From: Bacteroidales bacterium
Lineage (GTDB): Bacteria > Bacteroidota > Bacteroidia > Bacteroidales > PWNQ01
Reading direction: 5' to 3'
Assembly: GCA_021738505.1 (NCBI GenBank)
Contig: JAIPBW010000021.1
Location: forward strand, 1 to 44,677
Length of the DNA stretch: 44,677 nt
Positions within the stretch are counted from its first letter, which is position 1; each line of letters starts with the position of its first letter. The notes below the pieces were generated by a model that worked only from the letters and a program-made list of their open reading frames with translations, was not told where the DNA came from and did no database searches. A program made the position numbers and the translations under genes. Below are positions 30,952 to 40,549 of the stretch, piece after piece.

Positions 30952-32214
30952 TTATATATCGCGTACGATGATTTCTACCCTTCGGTTCTCTTGCATTTCT
31001 TCTTCTGTTCTGGCATAAGGATTAATCATTTCTCTGTTGCTAAAACCTTCTGTTGTCAGTCTGTCTGTTTTAATACCCCTTCTTTTCAGATACCGTTTTA
31101 CTGCCTCGGCACGACGTTCGGATAGTTTCTGAAGATAATCTTGTGAGCTTTTATCCTTCCAGTGATAAGGTTGATTAACATGTCCATGGATGGCAATTTT
31201 CAAATCAGGATTTTCTTCCATGATCGTCAATAAATTTCTTAAAGTTTCATAAGAGTCGCGCTTAAAGTTTGCCGTACCCGGATAAAAGTAAAGGTTTTTT
31301 AAAGTAAGATTGTTGCCTTTCTCTATTTTAGTTAAGTCAATGGTTACATGCAGTACAGTATCTGTTTCGGGTGTTTCAACGCGTGTGATCTCTCGAAAAT
31401 AATTTTCCGCTTCTGCCGTGATTGTATATTTCGCTCCGGGGCTTAACTTTGCTGTAAGTTGACTGATATCGTTTTTCTTCAAAAAAACCTGATCACTTCT
31501 CGGATAACCTATTTTAATCCGGGCATTTTTCAGCTCACCCGATTTTTTGTCCTTTACAGTGATAATAACATGCTGCTGCTTTTCTCTATCTTCTTTTTGA
31601 CCTGGTTTTTCCGTAGTTGTGTCGGTTTTTTCTCTGAGATTATAATGTAGTTTCAGAGTGTGTCCCTTTCCGTTTTTATAAACATTATCCAGTACCAGCA
31701 AGAATGTATCATTCTTTGATATTTCTAAATCTTTACTGAAGTCATCTCCCGGTCCCTGGTTGACAAATTTATGTTCTGCTCCGCGACGTAATCCCGTTTT
31801 GCTGTCAATTGATTTATTATTGCGTGATATATTGCTTCTTATCGGGTTCACTTCTTTGTTCTTGATTTTCCTGCAAAAATTTCCTCCTTTTTTCTCAAAT
31901 AGTAAAAAGTCATAATCATCCTCGATGGCTTCCGGGATGATTGTAAATTCCAGCCTGCCGTCTCCGGGAGCTACAAATTCGTACCATACCGTATGATGTT
32001 CGCGGTGAAAAGCATATTTACTGGTAGGCTTGCCGGAAATCTCCATTTCGCTACCGGGGCCTTGCGGGGCCGTGGTTGGGCCAAATACCGTGTCGGTCAA
32101 AAAGATGGCTCCGGAACAGTCACTGCTTTTGGGATGTAGTGTATCAGTTTGTCCTGTAGCAACATGTCCCCAAAATATGACGAAAAAAAGAAGAAAGAAT
32201 TTTTGAAGCGACAT
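30952..32214 (-). CDS. OmpA family outer-membrane/peptidoglycan-binding protein
   Basis: Signal peptide; C-terminal IAIHGHVNQPY...LSERRAEAVKRYLKRRGIKTDRLTTEGFSNREMI...ENRRVEIIV. Confidence 0.88.
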   Translation of the reverse strand: MSLQKFFLLFFVIFWGHVATGQTDTLHPKSSDCSGAIFLTDTVFGPTTAPQGPGSEMEISGKPTSKYAFHREHHTVWYEFVAPGDGRLEFTIIPEAIEDDYDFLLFEKKGGNFCRKIKNKEVNPIRSNISRNNKSIDSKTGLRRGAEHKFVNQGPGDDFSKDLEISKNDTFLLVLDNVYKNGKGHTLKLHYNLREKTDTTTEKPGQKEDREKQQHVIITVKDKKSGELKNARIKIGYPRSDQVFLKKNDISQLTAKLSPGAKYTITAEAENYFREITRVETPETDTVLHVTIDLTKIEKGNNLTLKNLYFYPGTANFKRDSYETLRNLLTIMEENPDLKIAIHGHVNQPYHWKDKSSQDYLQKLSERRAEAVKRYLKRRGIKTDRLTTEGFSNREMINPYARTEEEMQENRRVEIIVRDI

Positions 32215-32247
32215 GAGATTCTTTTTAGTAGGTTTATAATGGATACT

Positions 32248-34572
32248 TTATCTTTGGATGACCAGTTTCTTTGTGCTTCCGGTATCTGAATTTAATTCCC
32301 TTAGATGGACAAAATAAATGCCCGGTTTAAAACCGGAAACGCTTATTTGTTTTTGGTGTGTCTCCATACTACTTGTGTTGATTAATTGTCCGTTAGGATT
32401 GTAAAAAGAAATACGGATTTTCCTGTTATGAGTTTTCTTTATTGTTACCATTTCCTTTGCAGGATTGGGAATAATTTGATAAATTTTTTCTGTGTCTTCT
32501 TTTTCATGGTACCCCAAAGATTTATCATAACGTGCCAAAGTATAGTATCCTTTGCGCAATGTATCTACGATAAGACTTCCGGCGAAAGCTGAACCGCTTT
32601 GAGTGAAAGATACCGGCCGCCAGGGATCGGAAAGGTTACTTTTATGGAGTATTGCAATCGAATCCATGACAGATTGAATAAGTTCGGCATCCAGGCTATT
32701 TGTTCTCTGATACCGGAAACTTCCTTTAGTATGAAATCCATTCGAAAACACACCCTCTACCTGCCAGTATCGTTTCCGCGAGATGTGATAAAGAGAAGGT
32801 TGGATATTGGAAGAGTCCTGTGCCCCGATCCAGTGGTGAGTAATCCTGACAAAAGCAGAATCCGGGATGTCTTGTATGTCCAGCTTTGCATAAGTATCCG
32901 GGAATTCCACTATCCCTTTGTTTTTTAACGTAGTATAATAGTCAGTAGTGGCATCCGATATTTTTTCATTGGGATCGGCTAAAACATTGACTGGCTTTTC
33001 CGGCAGATTAAACAGAGCAACCGTATCTGCACCGGAAAAAGTTACTGTTTTATAAATGATTTCCTGATTGTCCATTAAAAAACCTAGCTCCAGCTTATTG
33101 CTGTTGGCATATTGAGATGTGCCGACAAGCCTTTGGTTGATATAAACTTCAGTGTTAAACTGGGAAGGACCGGTGATATAGTTGAAGGAGTCAACGGAAA
33201 AATGAGAGAAACCGGGACGGTATACCCAGGCATCAAAAAAGTCGTCTACATTGATACCGGAATAGTTGTTGATAAACTGATTCATGTCTGCTGTAGAAGC
33301 ATTATCAAAAGCAAAGCTGTCAAGATAAGCTTTTGTAGTTGCAAAAAAGAGGCTGTCACCCAAATAATTCCGAAGGGAATGGACAACAGTCGCTCCTTTA
33401 TCGTAAACAGTCGCTCCATAGGTGTACTCATGAGGGATACCGTATAAAGCACGATAGCCGTTATCTTTTATGTGCGCCTCCTGAACAACTTCATGTAGTT
33501 TGCTTCGCATATAATCTTTATATCCTTTTTTGCCATTAAGGCCTTCATGAGCAATAGCTTCGCTGTATACGGCCCAGCCTTCGTTAAGCCACATGTCCAG
33601 GGCAGTTTCGCATGTTACCAGATTGCCGAACCAACTATGCGATAACTCATGAGCAATCAAATCCTGATAATTTAATGTGCCATCAATAGCATGGCGCGGA
33701 AATGCAATGGAAGTAACGTGCTCCATGGCACCTTTTACAGTTCCTGTATAACCGACCCGGGGCCAGCGATAAGGCCCGAAGGCTTCTTCATAAATGCCAA
33801 TAATATCCGTTAGGTTTGCAAATGAATTAATGGCATCACTGGAGTCTGATGGAGACACATGTAAGTAAACCGGGATGTCGCCTTGTTGACCGGTATAAGT
33901 TTGTTCGATCACTGCAAAGTCTGAAACAGCTATAGAAGCTAAATATGTGGGGATCGGCTGTTTTAGGCTCCAGTGCCAGGTTTTGTCGCTGTTGGTATGT
34001 GTTGTTACCGAGTCTTTGGTCCCGCTGCAAACAGCCATATTTTTTGCTTTTGTGCGGATGTGAAATTCATACGTTGCATGATCCGTAAAATTGTCTGCAC
34101 AGGGAAACCATACTTTACCGTAGTTATGCGGGTTGGCTTTGAAAGCGATCCCAAGATTATAAGCCAAACTACTGTCTGAAAGAAAATGAAAACCTCCCCA
34201 ATTGGCTGCTTCTACAACAGGTTGACCATGATAGTATACTCTTGTTGAGATAGTGTCTCCCTGGCCAATGATATTTTCTGCAGGAATACTTAGCAATGTG
34301 TCATTATATTGAAATGACATGGTTTGCCCGTTAACCAATACGCTATCAACATTCAAACCTAAGAGGTCAAAATAAAGATTTTTTTGTTGTTGCGTTTGCG
34401 GTAGAACCTCTGCATCGGAATATCCGGATAATGTTTGGTGGGATAAATGAACCAGGTCAAGATTGATGTCATAATGAATAACATCCATACTGTCTGTGGC
34501 AGCAACATTTTGTCCATACATGAACTGTATGGAGATACAAAAAATTGATAATAAAGTAATTATTTTTTTCAT
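32248..34572 (-). CDS. M1 family metallopeptidase with T9SS type A C-terminal sorting domain
   Basis: HELSHSWFGN-x18-E zinc motif, GAMEH; C-terminus YQIIPNPAKEMVTI...ISVSGFKPGIYFVHL...KKLVIQR. Confidence 0.93.
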   Translation of the reverse strand: MKKIITLLSIFCISIQFMYGQNVAATDSMDVIHYDINLDLVHLSHQTLSGYSDAEVLPQTQQQKNLYFDLLGLNVDSVLVNGQTMSFQYNDTLLSIPAENIIGQGDTISTRVYYHGQPVVEAANWGGFHFLSDSSLAYNLGIAFKANPHNYGKVWFPCADNFTDHATYEFHIRTKAKNMAVCSGTKDSVTTHTNSDKTWHWSLKQPIPTYLASIAVSDFAVIEQTYTGQQGDIPVYLHVSPSDSSDAINSFANLTDIIGIYEEAFGPYRWPRVGYTGTVKGAMEHVTSIAFPRHAIDGTLNYQDLIAHELSHSWFGNLVTCETALDMWLNEGWAVYSEAIAHEGLNGKKGYKDYMRSKLHEVVQEAHIKDNGYRALYGIPHEYTYGATVYDKGATVVHSLRNYLGDSLFFATTKAYLDSFAFDNASTADMNQFINNYSGINVDDFFDAWVYRPGFSHFSVDSFNYITGPSQFNTEVYINQRLVGTSQYANSNKLELGFLMDNQEIIYKTVTFSGADTVALFNLPEKPVNVLADPNEKISDATTDYYTTLKNKGIVEFPDTYAKLDIQDIPDSAFVRITHHWIGAQDSSNIQPSLYHISRKRYWQVEGVFSNGFHTKGSFRYQRTNSLDAELIQSVMDSIAILHKSNLSDPWRPVSFTQSGSAFAGSLIVDTLRKGYYTLARYDKSLGYHEKEDTEKIYQIIPNPAKEMVTIKKTHNRKIRISFYNPNGQLINTSSMETHQKQISVSGFKPGIYFVHLRELNSDTGSTKKLVIQR

Positions 34573-34625
34573 CGTGTAAAATTAATTTTCAATAATAATA
34601 AAACCTTTTTAACCTGTATTATTTA

Positions 34626-34755
34626 TGCATTAAGTTTAGGTCAGATGCAAGGCGTCGAAAATCGCAGACATAGTGTTCTGTTTTAAAGCCTGCCCCGTAT
34701 TTATCGGGGGCTTTTCCCGCCTATTCGGCGGGACAGATGGCCTGAAATTAATGCA
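34626..34755. repeat. Short element with imperfect terminal inverted repeats and internal hairpins
   Basis: TGCATTAAGTTTAGGTCA... and ...TGGCCTGAAATTAATGCA; internal CCCCGTATTTATCGGGG and TCCCGCCTATTCGGCGGGA. Confidence 0.5.
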
Positions 34756-35197
34756 CTGGTAAAAAATAAATAATATATAGTTTTAATTGTATTTTTATGT
34801 TCTAATTTGATAAATAAATATAACTTTTTATTTGTTTTTTATAAATAATTCAGGTTAAAAGCATATTACCTTTGTACTTTTGATACATCAGAAGTCTAAA
34901 GTCATGCCAATAATGAAACGTTTGGGTTTCAATAATAGTGTTTTCATAGAAAGGCATGTGTTTTAGTGTTCATGTTTACAAAGTGTTATGTATTTTTTTG
35001 AAGTTAATAAATATCTTTTTGTTTTGGCTCGAAAGTATAAAATAATTATTAATTTAGTTCTGTCTAAGAGAATAAACCCAATACACGCGATGTTGCAGAT
35101 ATGCAATGGCTTCGGGAAGGAAAATCTTATTAGTGGATTGTGAAGACGAAAGTCATTTTATGCAAGATTTGAATTGGGAGCGGAAATATTATAATTA

Positions 35198-35367
35198 GAG
35201 TCTGTCTATAATGTAAGTGTTTAGTTCATAATGTTCAAGTTCAAAGTTTACCCCGCATTTATCGGGGGCTTGCGAAGTATTTAAAACCAAGGAGTCCCGA
35301 TTGGAACATCGGGATGACTGTTTTAAATACGAGCATAACGCAGAAATTGGACATTATGGACAAACAC
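35198..35367. mobile_element. MITE-like nonautonomous TIR element, copy 2 (170 bp)
   Basis: Ends GAGTCTGTCTATAATGT... and ...ACATTATGGACAAACAC; near-perfect 6-bp flanks TAATTA/TAATAA; conserved ends shared with 13202-13444. Confidence 0.72.
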
Positions 35368-35385
35368 TAATAAAAATTACTAATC

Positions 35386-36828
35386 ATGTCTATGATTAAA
35401 AAACATTCGATACTTGTTCTGGTTAGCTTATTTTTAAGTACATCATTATTTGCCCAACAAGAAGAGAATATATGGACGTTGGATCGTTGTTTAAATTATG
35501 CCGAAGAGAATAATTTAAACGTAAAATTGCAAAAATTGAATGTGGATAGAAGCAAGGCTATGCTGAAGCAGCAAAAAGCCGGGATGGCTCCTGATTTGAG
35601 CGCTTATGCACAACATGATTATAATTGGGGTCGCACTGTTGACCGTTTTACGAATGATTTTGCCAATACACGGATATTATCGCAAAACTTTTATATAAGC
35701 TCAGGAGTCACCCTCTTCAACGGATTTCGCATGCTTAACAGGCTAAAAGAAAGACAGTTAGCTTTGGAGGCCACGCGTATGCATGTGGAAAAAACCGTAA
35801 ATGATATCCGGTTGTCTGTGGTAACCGCCTATTTGCAGGTGCTTTTCAATAAAGAGCTGGTTGAAGTAAACAAAAATCAGTTGGCATTGACTCAACAACA
35901 GGTTGAGCAGACCGAAAAGCAAGTTAAAGCCGGAGCTCTTGCAAAAGGAGCTTTGCTTAAAGTAAAATCCCAGTTAGCTCAGGAAAAATTAAATTTGGTT
36001 AACGCACAAAATCAACGGGACTTAGCTGTTCTGGAGCTAAAGCAGACGCTTGAATTGCCGGAGGATGTACCATTTCAGGTGCCTACACCTGAAGTGGATC
36101 TGCCGGAAAATATCCAAATCAATAAGTCGCCCCGGCAAGTATATGAATATGCTAAAGATAACCAACCCGCAATTCAGGGAGCGAGATTGAATGTTAAAAG
36201 TAAAGAGAAGGCGTTAAGTGCTGCTCGCGGAGCAGCTTATCCCAACCTTCAGGTGCAGGCTTCATACGGTACGGGTTATAGCGGAGCCTCTAAAGAACTG
36301 ACAGATCTTTCAGTTACCGGATTCTCTCCCAATGGAAATATTACACAGGCCGGCGATACTGTGTTGTCCCCGGATGTAGTCTATGACAACAGGGTTATTC
36401 CTTTTAAGGACCAAATTGATAATAATAGTAATTATTCTTTAGGTTTGAGCCTGTCTGTCCCCATATTTAATGGATTGCAGCGCAGGACGCAAATACAGAC
36501 CTCAAAAATTGAAGTGGAACAAGCCAAAATACAATTAAAACAAGAACAAAATGCTGTCCGCAAAACGATAGAACAAGCTCATGCAGACGCAAAAGCTGCC
36601 CTTAATCGATATTATGCCGCCCAACAATCGAAAGAGGCTTCATTGTTAGCCTTTCAGGATGCACGGCAAAAATTTGATGTAGGGATGATCAATGCGTATG
36701 AATATAATGATGCTAAAAACAAATTGAGTCAGGCAGAGTCTGATTTATTGCAAGCCAAATTTGAATATTTATTCCGGAAGAAAGTATTGGATTTTTATCT
36801 GGATAAACCTTTAATATTTGACGAGTAA
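35386..36828 (+). CDS. TolC family outer-membrane efflux protein
   Basis: Signal peptide; LDRCLNYAEENNLNVKLQKLNVDRSKAMLKQQKAGMAPDL; OEP repeats. Confidence 0.93.
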   Translation: MSMIKKHSILVLVSLFLSTSLFAQQEENIWTLDRCLNYAEENNLNVKLQKLNVDRSKAMLKQQKAGMAPDLSAYAQHDYNWGRTVDRFTNDFANTRILSQNFYISSGVTLFNGFRMLNRLKERQLALEATRMHVEKTVNDIRLSVVTAYLQVLFNKELVEVNKNQLALTQQQVEQTEKQVKAGALAKGALLKVKSQLAQEKLNLVNAQNQRDLAVLELKQTLELPEDVPFQVPTPEVDLPENIQINKSPRQVYEYAKDNQPAIQGARLNVKSKEKALSAARGAAYPNLQVQASYGTGYSGASKELTDLSVTGFSPNGNITQAGDTVLSPDVVYDNRVIPFKDQIDNNSNYSLGLSLSVPIFNGLQRRTQIQTSKIEVEQAKIQLKQEQNAVRKTIEQAHADAKAALNRYYAAQQSKEASLLAFQDARQKFDVGMINAYEYNDAKNKLSQAESDLLQAKFEYLFRKKVLDFYLDKPLIFDE

Positions 36829-36903
36829 TTATGACGGCTTTGGAGTTGTTGGTAGAGCAAGAACAAAAAACAAAAAATCAGGACAGCAAAAAAGATAAAA
36901 TCG

Positions 36904-38214
36904 ATGAAGAAAAGAAGAAATCTTATTATCATTGGAGTCGTTGTATTAATAGTTCTATTGATAATTGCTAAAAAACAAAACTGGATTGGCAAGCCTGAAG
37001 CCGTTAAAGTGAGTACTGAAAAAATCAAAAAACGGGATATTATAGAAACAGTTAATGCCAATGGTAAAGTACAGCCTGAAACAGAGGTTGTGATTACGTC
37101 TGATGTCTCCGGGGAAATTATTCAGCTTTTTGTAGAAGAAGGCCAACGAGTAGAAAAAGATGATTCCCTTTTGCGCATTAATCCTGATATATATCAATCT
37201 ACGGTGGATCGACAGGAGGCATCATTAAATACAAGTAAAGCGAACCTGGCTAATGCTAAGGCACGGTTGGCGCAGGTGAAAGCCCAATTTAAAAACGCAA
37301 AAAATACTTTTGAGCGAAGTAAAAAACTCTTTGAGCAGGATGTTGTGTCTGAATCCGAATACGAAAAAGCATTTTCATCTTTTGAATCAGCTAAAGCCGA
37401 TGTGCAGGCAGCAGAGCAGAATGTGGTAGCGGCAGAATATTCCGTAAAAAGTGCCGAGGCTTCGCTTAAGGAAGCACGTGATAACTTGCGAAAGACAACC
37501 GTTTATGCTCCGATGTCCGGAGTGGTTTCACGTTTGGAAAAAGAAGTCGGAGAGCGGATTTCGGGAGCTTCTCAATTCTCTGCCGGAACCGAGGTCATGC
37601 GAATAGCTGACCTTGAAAACATGGAAGTGAAAGTAGATGTTAGTGAGAATAATATCGTTTTGGTTGAACTTAACGATACCGCTGATATTGACGTTGATGC
37701 CTATCCTGATCGCAGGTTTAAAGGAATAGTCTCTGAAATGGCTAACTCTGCCAATCAATCCGGAGGTTCTTCGGATCAGGTTACTAATTTCGAAGTAAAA
37801 ATTAAAATGCTTCGATCATCCTATGATGATCTTATTGATACATCAGAAGTGCAAAGATTTCCGTTTCGCCCCGGAATGTCTGCTAATGTGGATATTCGTA
37901 CCGAACAAGTATCCGGAGTTGTGGCTGTACCTATTCAGGCTGTGATTGCCCGGGAGGATAATAAAAAGAAAAAAGACGAAAAGACTACCGAACAAGTATA
38001 TACAAAATATGTATTTCAGTACAAAGATGAAAAAGCATTGCTGACAGAAGTCAAAACAGGCATACAAGATGACCGGTATATTGAAATTAAATCAGGAATA
38101 CAACCGGAAGAGGAAGTGATTGTGGCGCCTTATCAGGCTATTACGGAAACGCTTAAAGATAGTATGTTGGTTAATAAAGTAGACCGAAGCCAACTGATGA
38201 TTTTTGAAAAATAG
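36904..38214 (+). CDS. HlyD/MacA-type periplasmic adaptor subunit
   Basis: N-terminal TM; VNANGKVQPETEVVITSDVSGEIIQLFVEEGQRVEKDDSLLRI; coiled coil; TTVYAPMSGVVSRLEKEVGERI. Confidence 0.92.
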   Translation: MKKRRNLIIIGVVVLIVLLIIAKKQNWIGKPEAVKVSTEKIKKRDIIETVNANGKVQPETEVVITSDVSGEIIQLFVEEGQRVEKDDSLLRINPDIYQSTVDRQEASLNTSKANLANAKARLAQVKAQFKNAKNTFERSKKLFEQDVVSESEYEKAFSSFESAKADVQAAEQNVVAAEYSVKSAEASLKEARDNLRKTTVYAPMSGVVSRLEKEVGERISGASQFSAGTEVMRIADLENMEVKVDVSENNIVLVELNDTADIDVDAYPDRRFKGIVSEMANSANQSGGSSDQVTNFEVKIKMLRSSYDDLIDTSEVQRFPFRPGMSANVDIRTEQVSGVVAVPIQAVIAREDNKKKKDEKTTEQVYTKYVFQYKDEKALLTEVKTGIQDDRYIEIKSGIQPEEEVIVAPYQAITETLKDSMLVNKVDRSQLMIFEK

Positions 38215-38228
38215 AATGTGAAATTATT

Positions 38229-38924
38229 ATGGCAAAAATATTAAATATAGAAACTTCTACACGAATATGTTCCGTTTCTTTGGGAGATGGGGCTAAAATC
38301 CTTGCTTCCCGAGAACAACGTGATACATTTGAACATGCTAAAATCCTTCACCCCTATATAACTGAAATCTTGAGTGAAGCCGGACTGGATTATCCGGAAC
38401 TGGATGCAGTGGCGGTTAGCGAAGGCCCCGGCTCTTATACGGGTTTGCGAATTGGAGTATCTGCAGCTAAAGGAATTTGTTATTCCCAGGATATTCCTCT
38501 TATTGCCATTAGCACGCTACAGGCTATGGTTATGCACGCTATTGATGAATTAAATCCTACAGATGGTCTGCTCGCACCTATGATTGATGCAAGACGACAG
38601 GAAGTTTATACTGCCGTTTTTGACGGGGAAGGATCTCAGGTGAAGCCCGTAGCTGCTGAGATAATTAATCAGAATTCATTAGAGGAATATTCTAAAGCAA
38701 AAAAGGTGTTTTATTTTGGGGATGGAGCGGAGAAGTGCCGCAATACATTTCAGCAAGTAGAGAATATGAGATATCACGAAGGAGGATTTCCCTCAGCCGC
38801 TTACATGAATACTTTAGCGCAGGGGAAATATAATGCCGGAGATTTTGTTGATGTAGCCTATTTTGAACCATTTTACCTGAAAGATTTTATTGCCGGTACC
38901 CCAAAGGTAAAGGGACTTAAGTAA
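38229..38924 (+). CDS. tsaB: tRNA t6A modification protein TsaB
   Basis: ILNIETSTRICSVSLGDG...VAVSEGPGSYTGLRIGVSAAKGICY. Confidence 0.95.
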   Translation: MAKILNIETSTRICSVSLGDGAKILASREQRDTFEHAKILHPYITEILSEAGLDYPELDAVAVSEGPGSYTGLRIGVSAAKGICYSQDIPLIAISTLQAMVMHAIDELNPTDGLLAPMIDARRQEVYTAVFDGEGSQVKPVAAEIINQNSLEEYSKAKKVFYFGDGAEKCRNTFQQVENMRYHEGGFPSAAYMNTLAQGKYNAGDFVDVAYFEPFYLKDFIAGTPKVKGLK

Positions 38925-39149
38925 AAATAAACTAAGAGAATTTTGCAAAATACGCCCTTATTTAAAAATATAGTGGATGATAAATAGTAGAATTAAAAAT
39001 CTTTTTATCTTCGTTAATCATTTTGAACCCGTTTTTCGGGGATTTTTTTGCTAAATTCATTACCAAATAGTTGAAGCAGGAAAGGCAAGATTTAAATTCA
39101 ACCAGGTCTTTTATAAAGTCTGGAAAATAGCACTTTAAAAAAAATAGAT

Positions 39150-40445
39150 ATGAATATTTATGACAAGTTAATGAGTGGAGAGGCAAAACTATCTGTAATA
39201 GGTCTTGGATATGTTGGTCTACCAATTGCAATTGAGTTTGCCAAAAAAATAAGCGTTATTGGTTTTGATATTAAACCGGACCGGGTGGAAAAAATCAAGC
39301 GCCATGAAGACCCGAGCAGAGAGTTGCCTCCTGAAGCTTTTGAAAATTGTGATATCGAATATACAGCGAATCCTGAAGATTTGAAAAAAGCGAACTTTCA
39401 TGTTGTTGGGGTGCCTACACCTATTGATAAAACCAATATGCCCAATTTAAAACCGTTATTGGCTGCAACAACAATGGTTGGAAAGGTTTTGAAAAAAGGT
39501 GATTATGTTGTATATGAATCTACTGTGTATCCGGGTGCTACTGAGGAAGAATGTGTACCGATATTAGAGGCCGAGTCCGGATTGAAATTTGGCGAAGACT
39601 TTAAAGTAGGTTTTTCACCGGAACGAATTAATCCCGGTGATAAAGTGCATACCTTAACCAATACAAAGAAAATTGTGTCCGGGAATGATGATATAGCGTT
39701 GGAAAATATTGCCAAAACTTATGAACTGGTCATTACAGCCGGAGTACATAGAGCTCCGAACATTAAGGTGGCGGAGGCCGGGAAAATTATTGAAAATACC
39801 CAGCGGGATGTTAATATTGCTTTAATGAATGAACTTTCTATCATCTTTAACCGAATGGGCATAAATACCTACGATGTATTGGAGGCTGCCGGAACCAAGT
39901 GGAATTTCCTGAAGTTTTTCCCCGGATTAGTGGGCGGCCATTGTATCGGTGTAGACCCTTATTATTTGACCTATAAAGCCAAAGAGTTAAGATATCATCC
40001 CCAGATTATTGACTCAGGACGTTTTGTGAATGACTCTATGGGGCGTTACGTGGCCAAACAATTGGTGAAAAAATTGATCGCGGCGGATAAAAACGTACTT
40101 CGCTCAAAAGTATTGGTCATGGGCATTACATTTAAAGAAGATGTTAGTGATATCCGCAATTCAAAAGTTGTAGATGTTATTAAAGAATTAGAGGATTATG
40201 GCGTGAATGTGGATGTTGTCGATGAACATGCATCACCTGAAGAAGTGAAAGAAGAATATGATATTGATATGCAAGAAAAGGCCAATGGCAAATATGATGC
40301 AATTGTAGCAGCTGTTTCCCATAAGCAATATGCTGATATGACGGAGGAAGACTTCCTGAAATATTCCGCAGATAAACCGATCTTTGTTGATGTAAAAGGT
40401 ATTTATAAGGACAAAATCCATAAAATGGATTATTGGAGCCTTTAA
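39150..40445 (+). CDS. Nucleotide-sugar (UDP-HexNAc type) 6-dehydrogenase, TviB/WbpO-like
   Basis: LSVIGLGYVGLPIAIEFAKK, YESTVYPGATEEECVPILE, FFPGLVGGHCIGVDPYYLTYKA. Confidence 0.93.
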   Translation: MNIYDKLMSGEAKLSVIGLGYVGLPIAIEFAKKISVIGFDIKPDRVEKIKRHEDPSRELPPEAFENCDIEYTANPEDLKKANFHVVGVPTPIDKTNMPNLKPLLAATTMVGKVLKKGDYVVYESTVYPGATEEECVPILEAESGLKFGEDFKVGFSPERINPGDKVHTLTNTKKIVSGNDDIALENIAKTYELVITAGVHRAPNIKVAEAGKIIENTQRDVNIALMNELSIIFNRMGINTYDVLEAAGTKWNFLKFFPGLVGGHCIGVDPYYLTYKAKELRYHPQIIDSGRFVNDSMGRYVAKQLVKKLIAADKNVLRSKVLVMGITFKEDVSDIRNSKVVDVIKELEDYGVNVDVVDEHASPEEVKEEYDIDMQEKANGKYDAIVAAVSHKQYADMTEEDFLKYSADKPIFVDVKGIYKDKIHKMDYWSL

Positions 40446-40549
40446 TCGATAAATAATTCTTTTAGGATTTCGATAACCGGATGATGCTGTTTTATTGCAG
40501 TTTAATCTAATAATAACATTGGCAATATTTTTTATAGCTGTGATATCGT

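Noticed and set aside
35106-35198. 30-aa ORF MASGRKILLVDCEDESHFMQDLNWERKYYN ending at the edge of TIR element copy 2, faintly like the first strand of a response-regulator receiver
   Set aside because: Too short to support homology, and the reconstructed pre-insertion sequence also reaches a stop codon at once, so truncation by the element is not supported.
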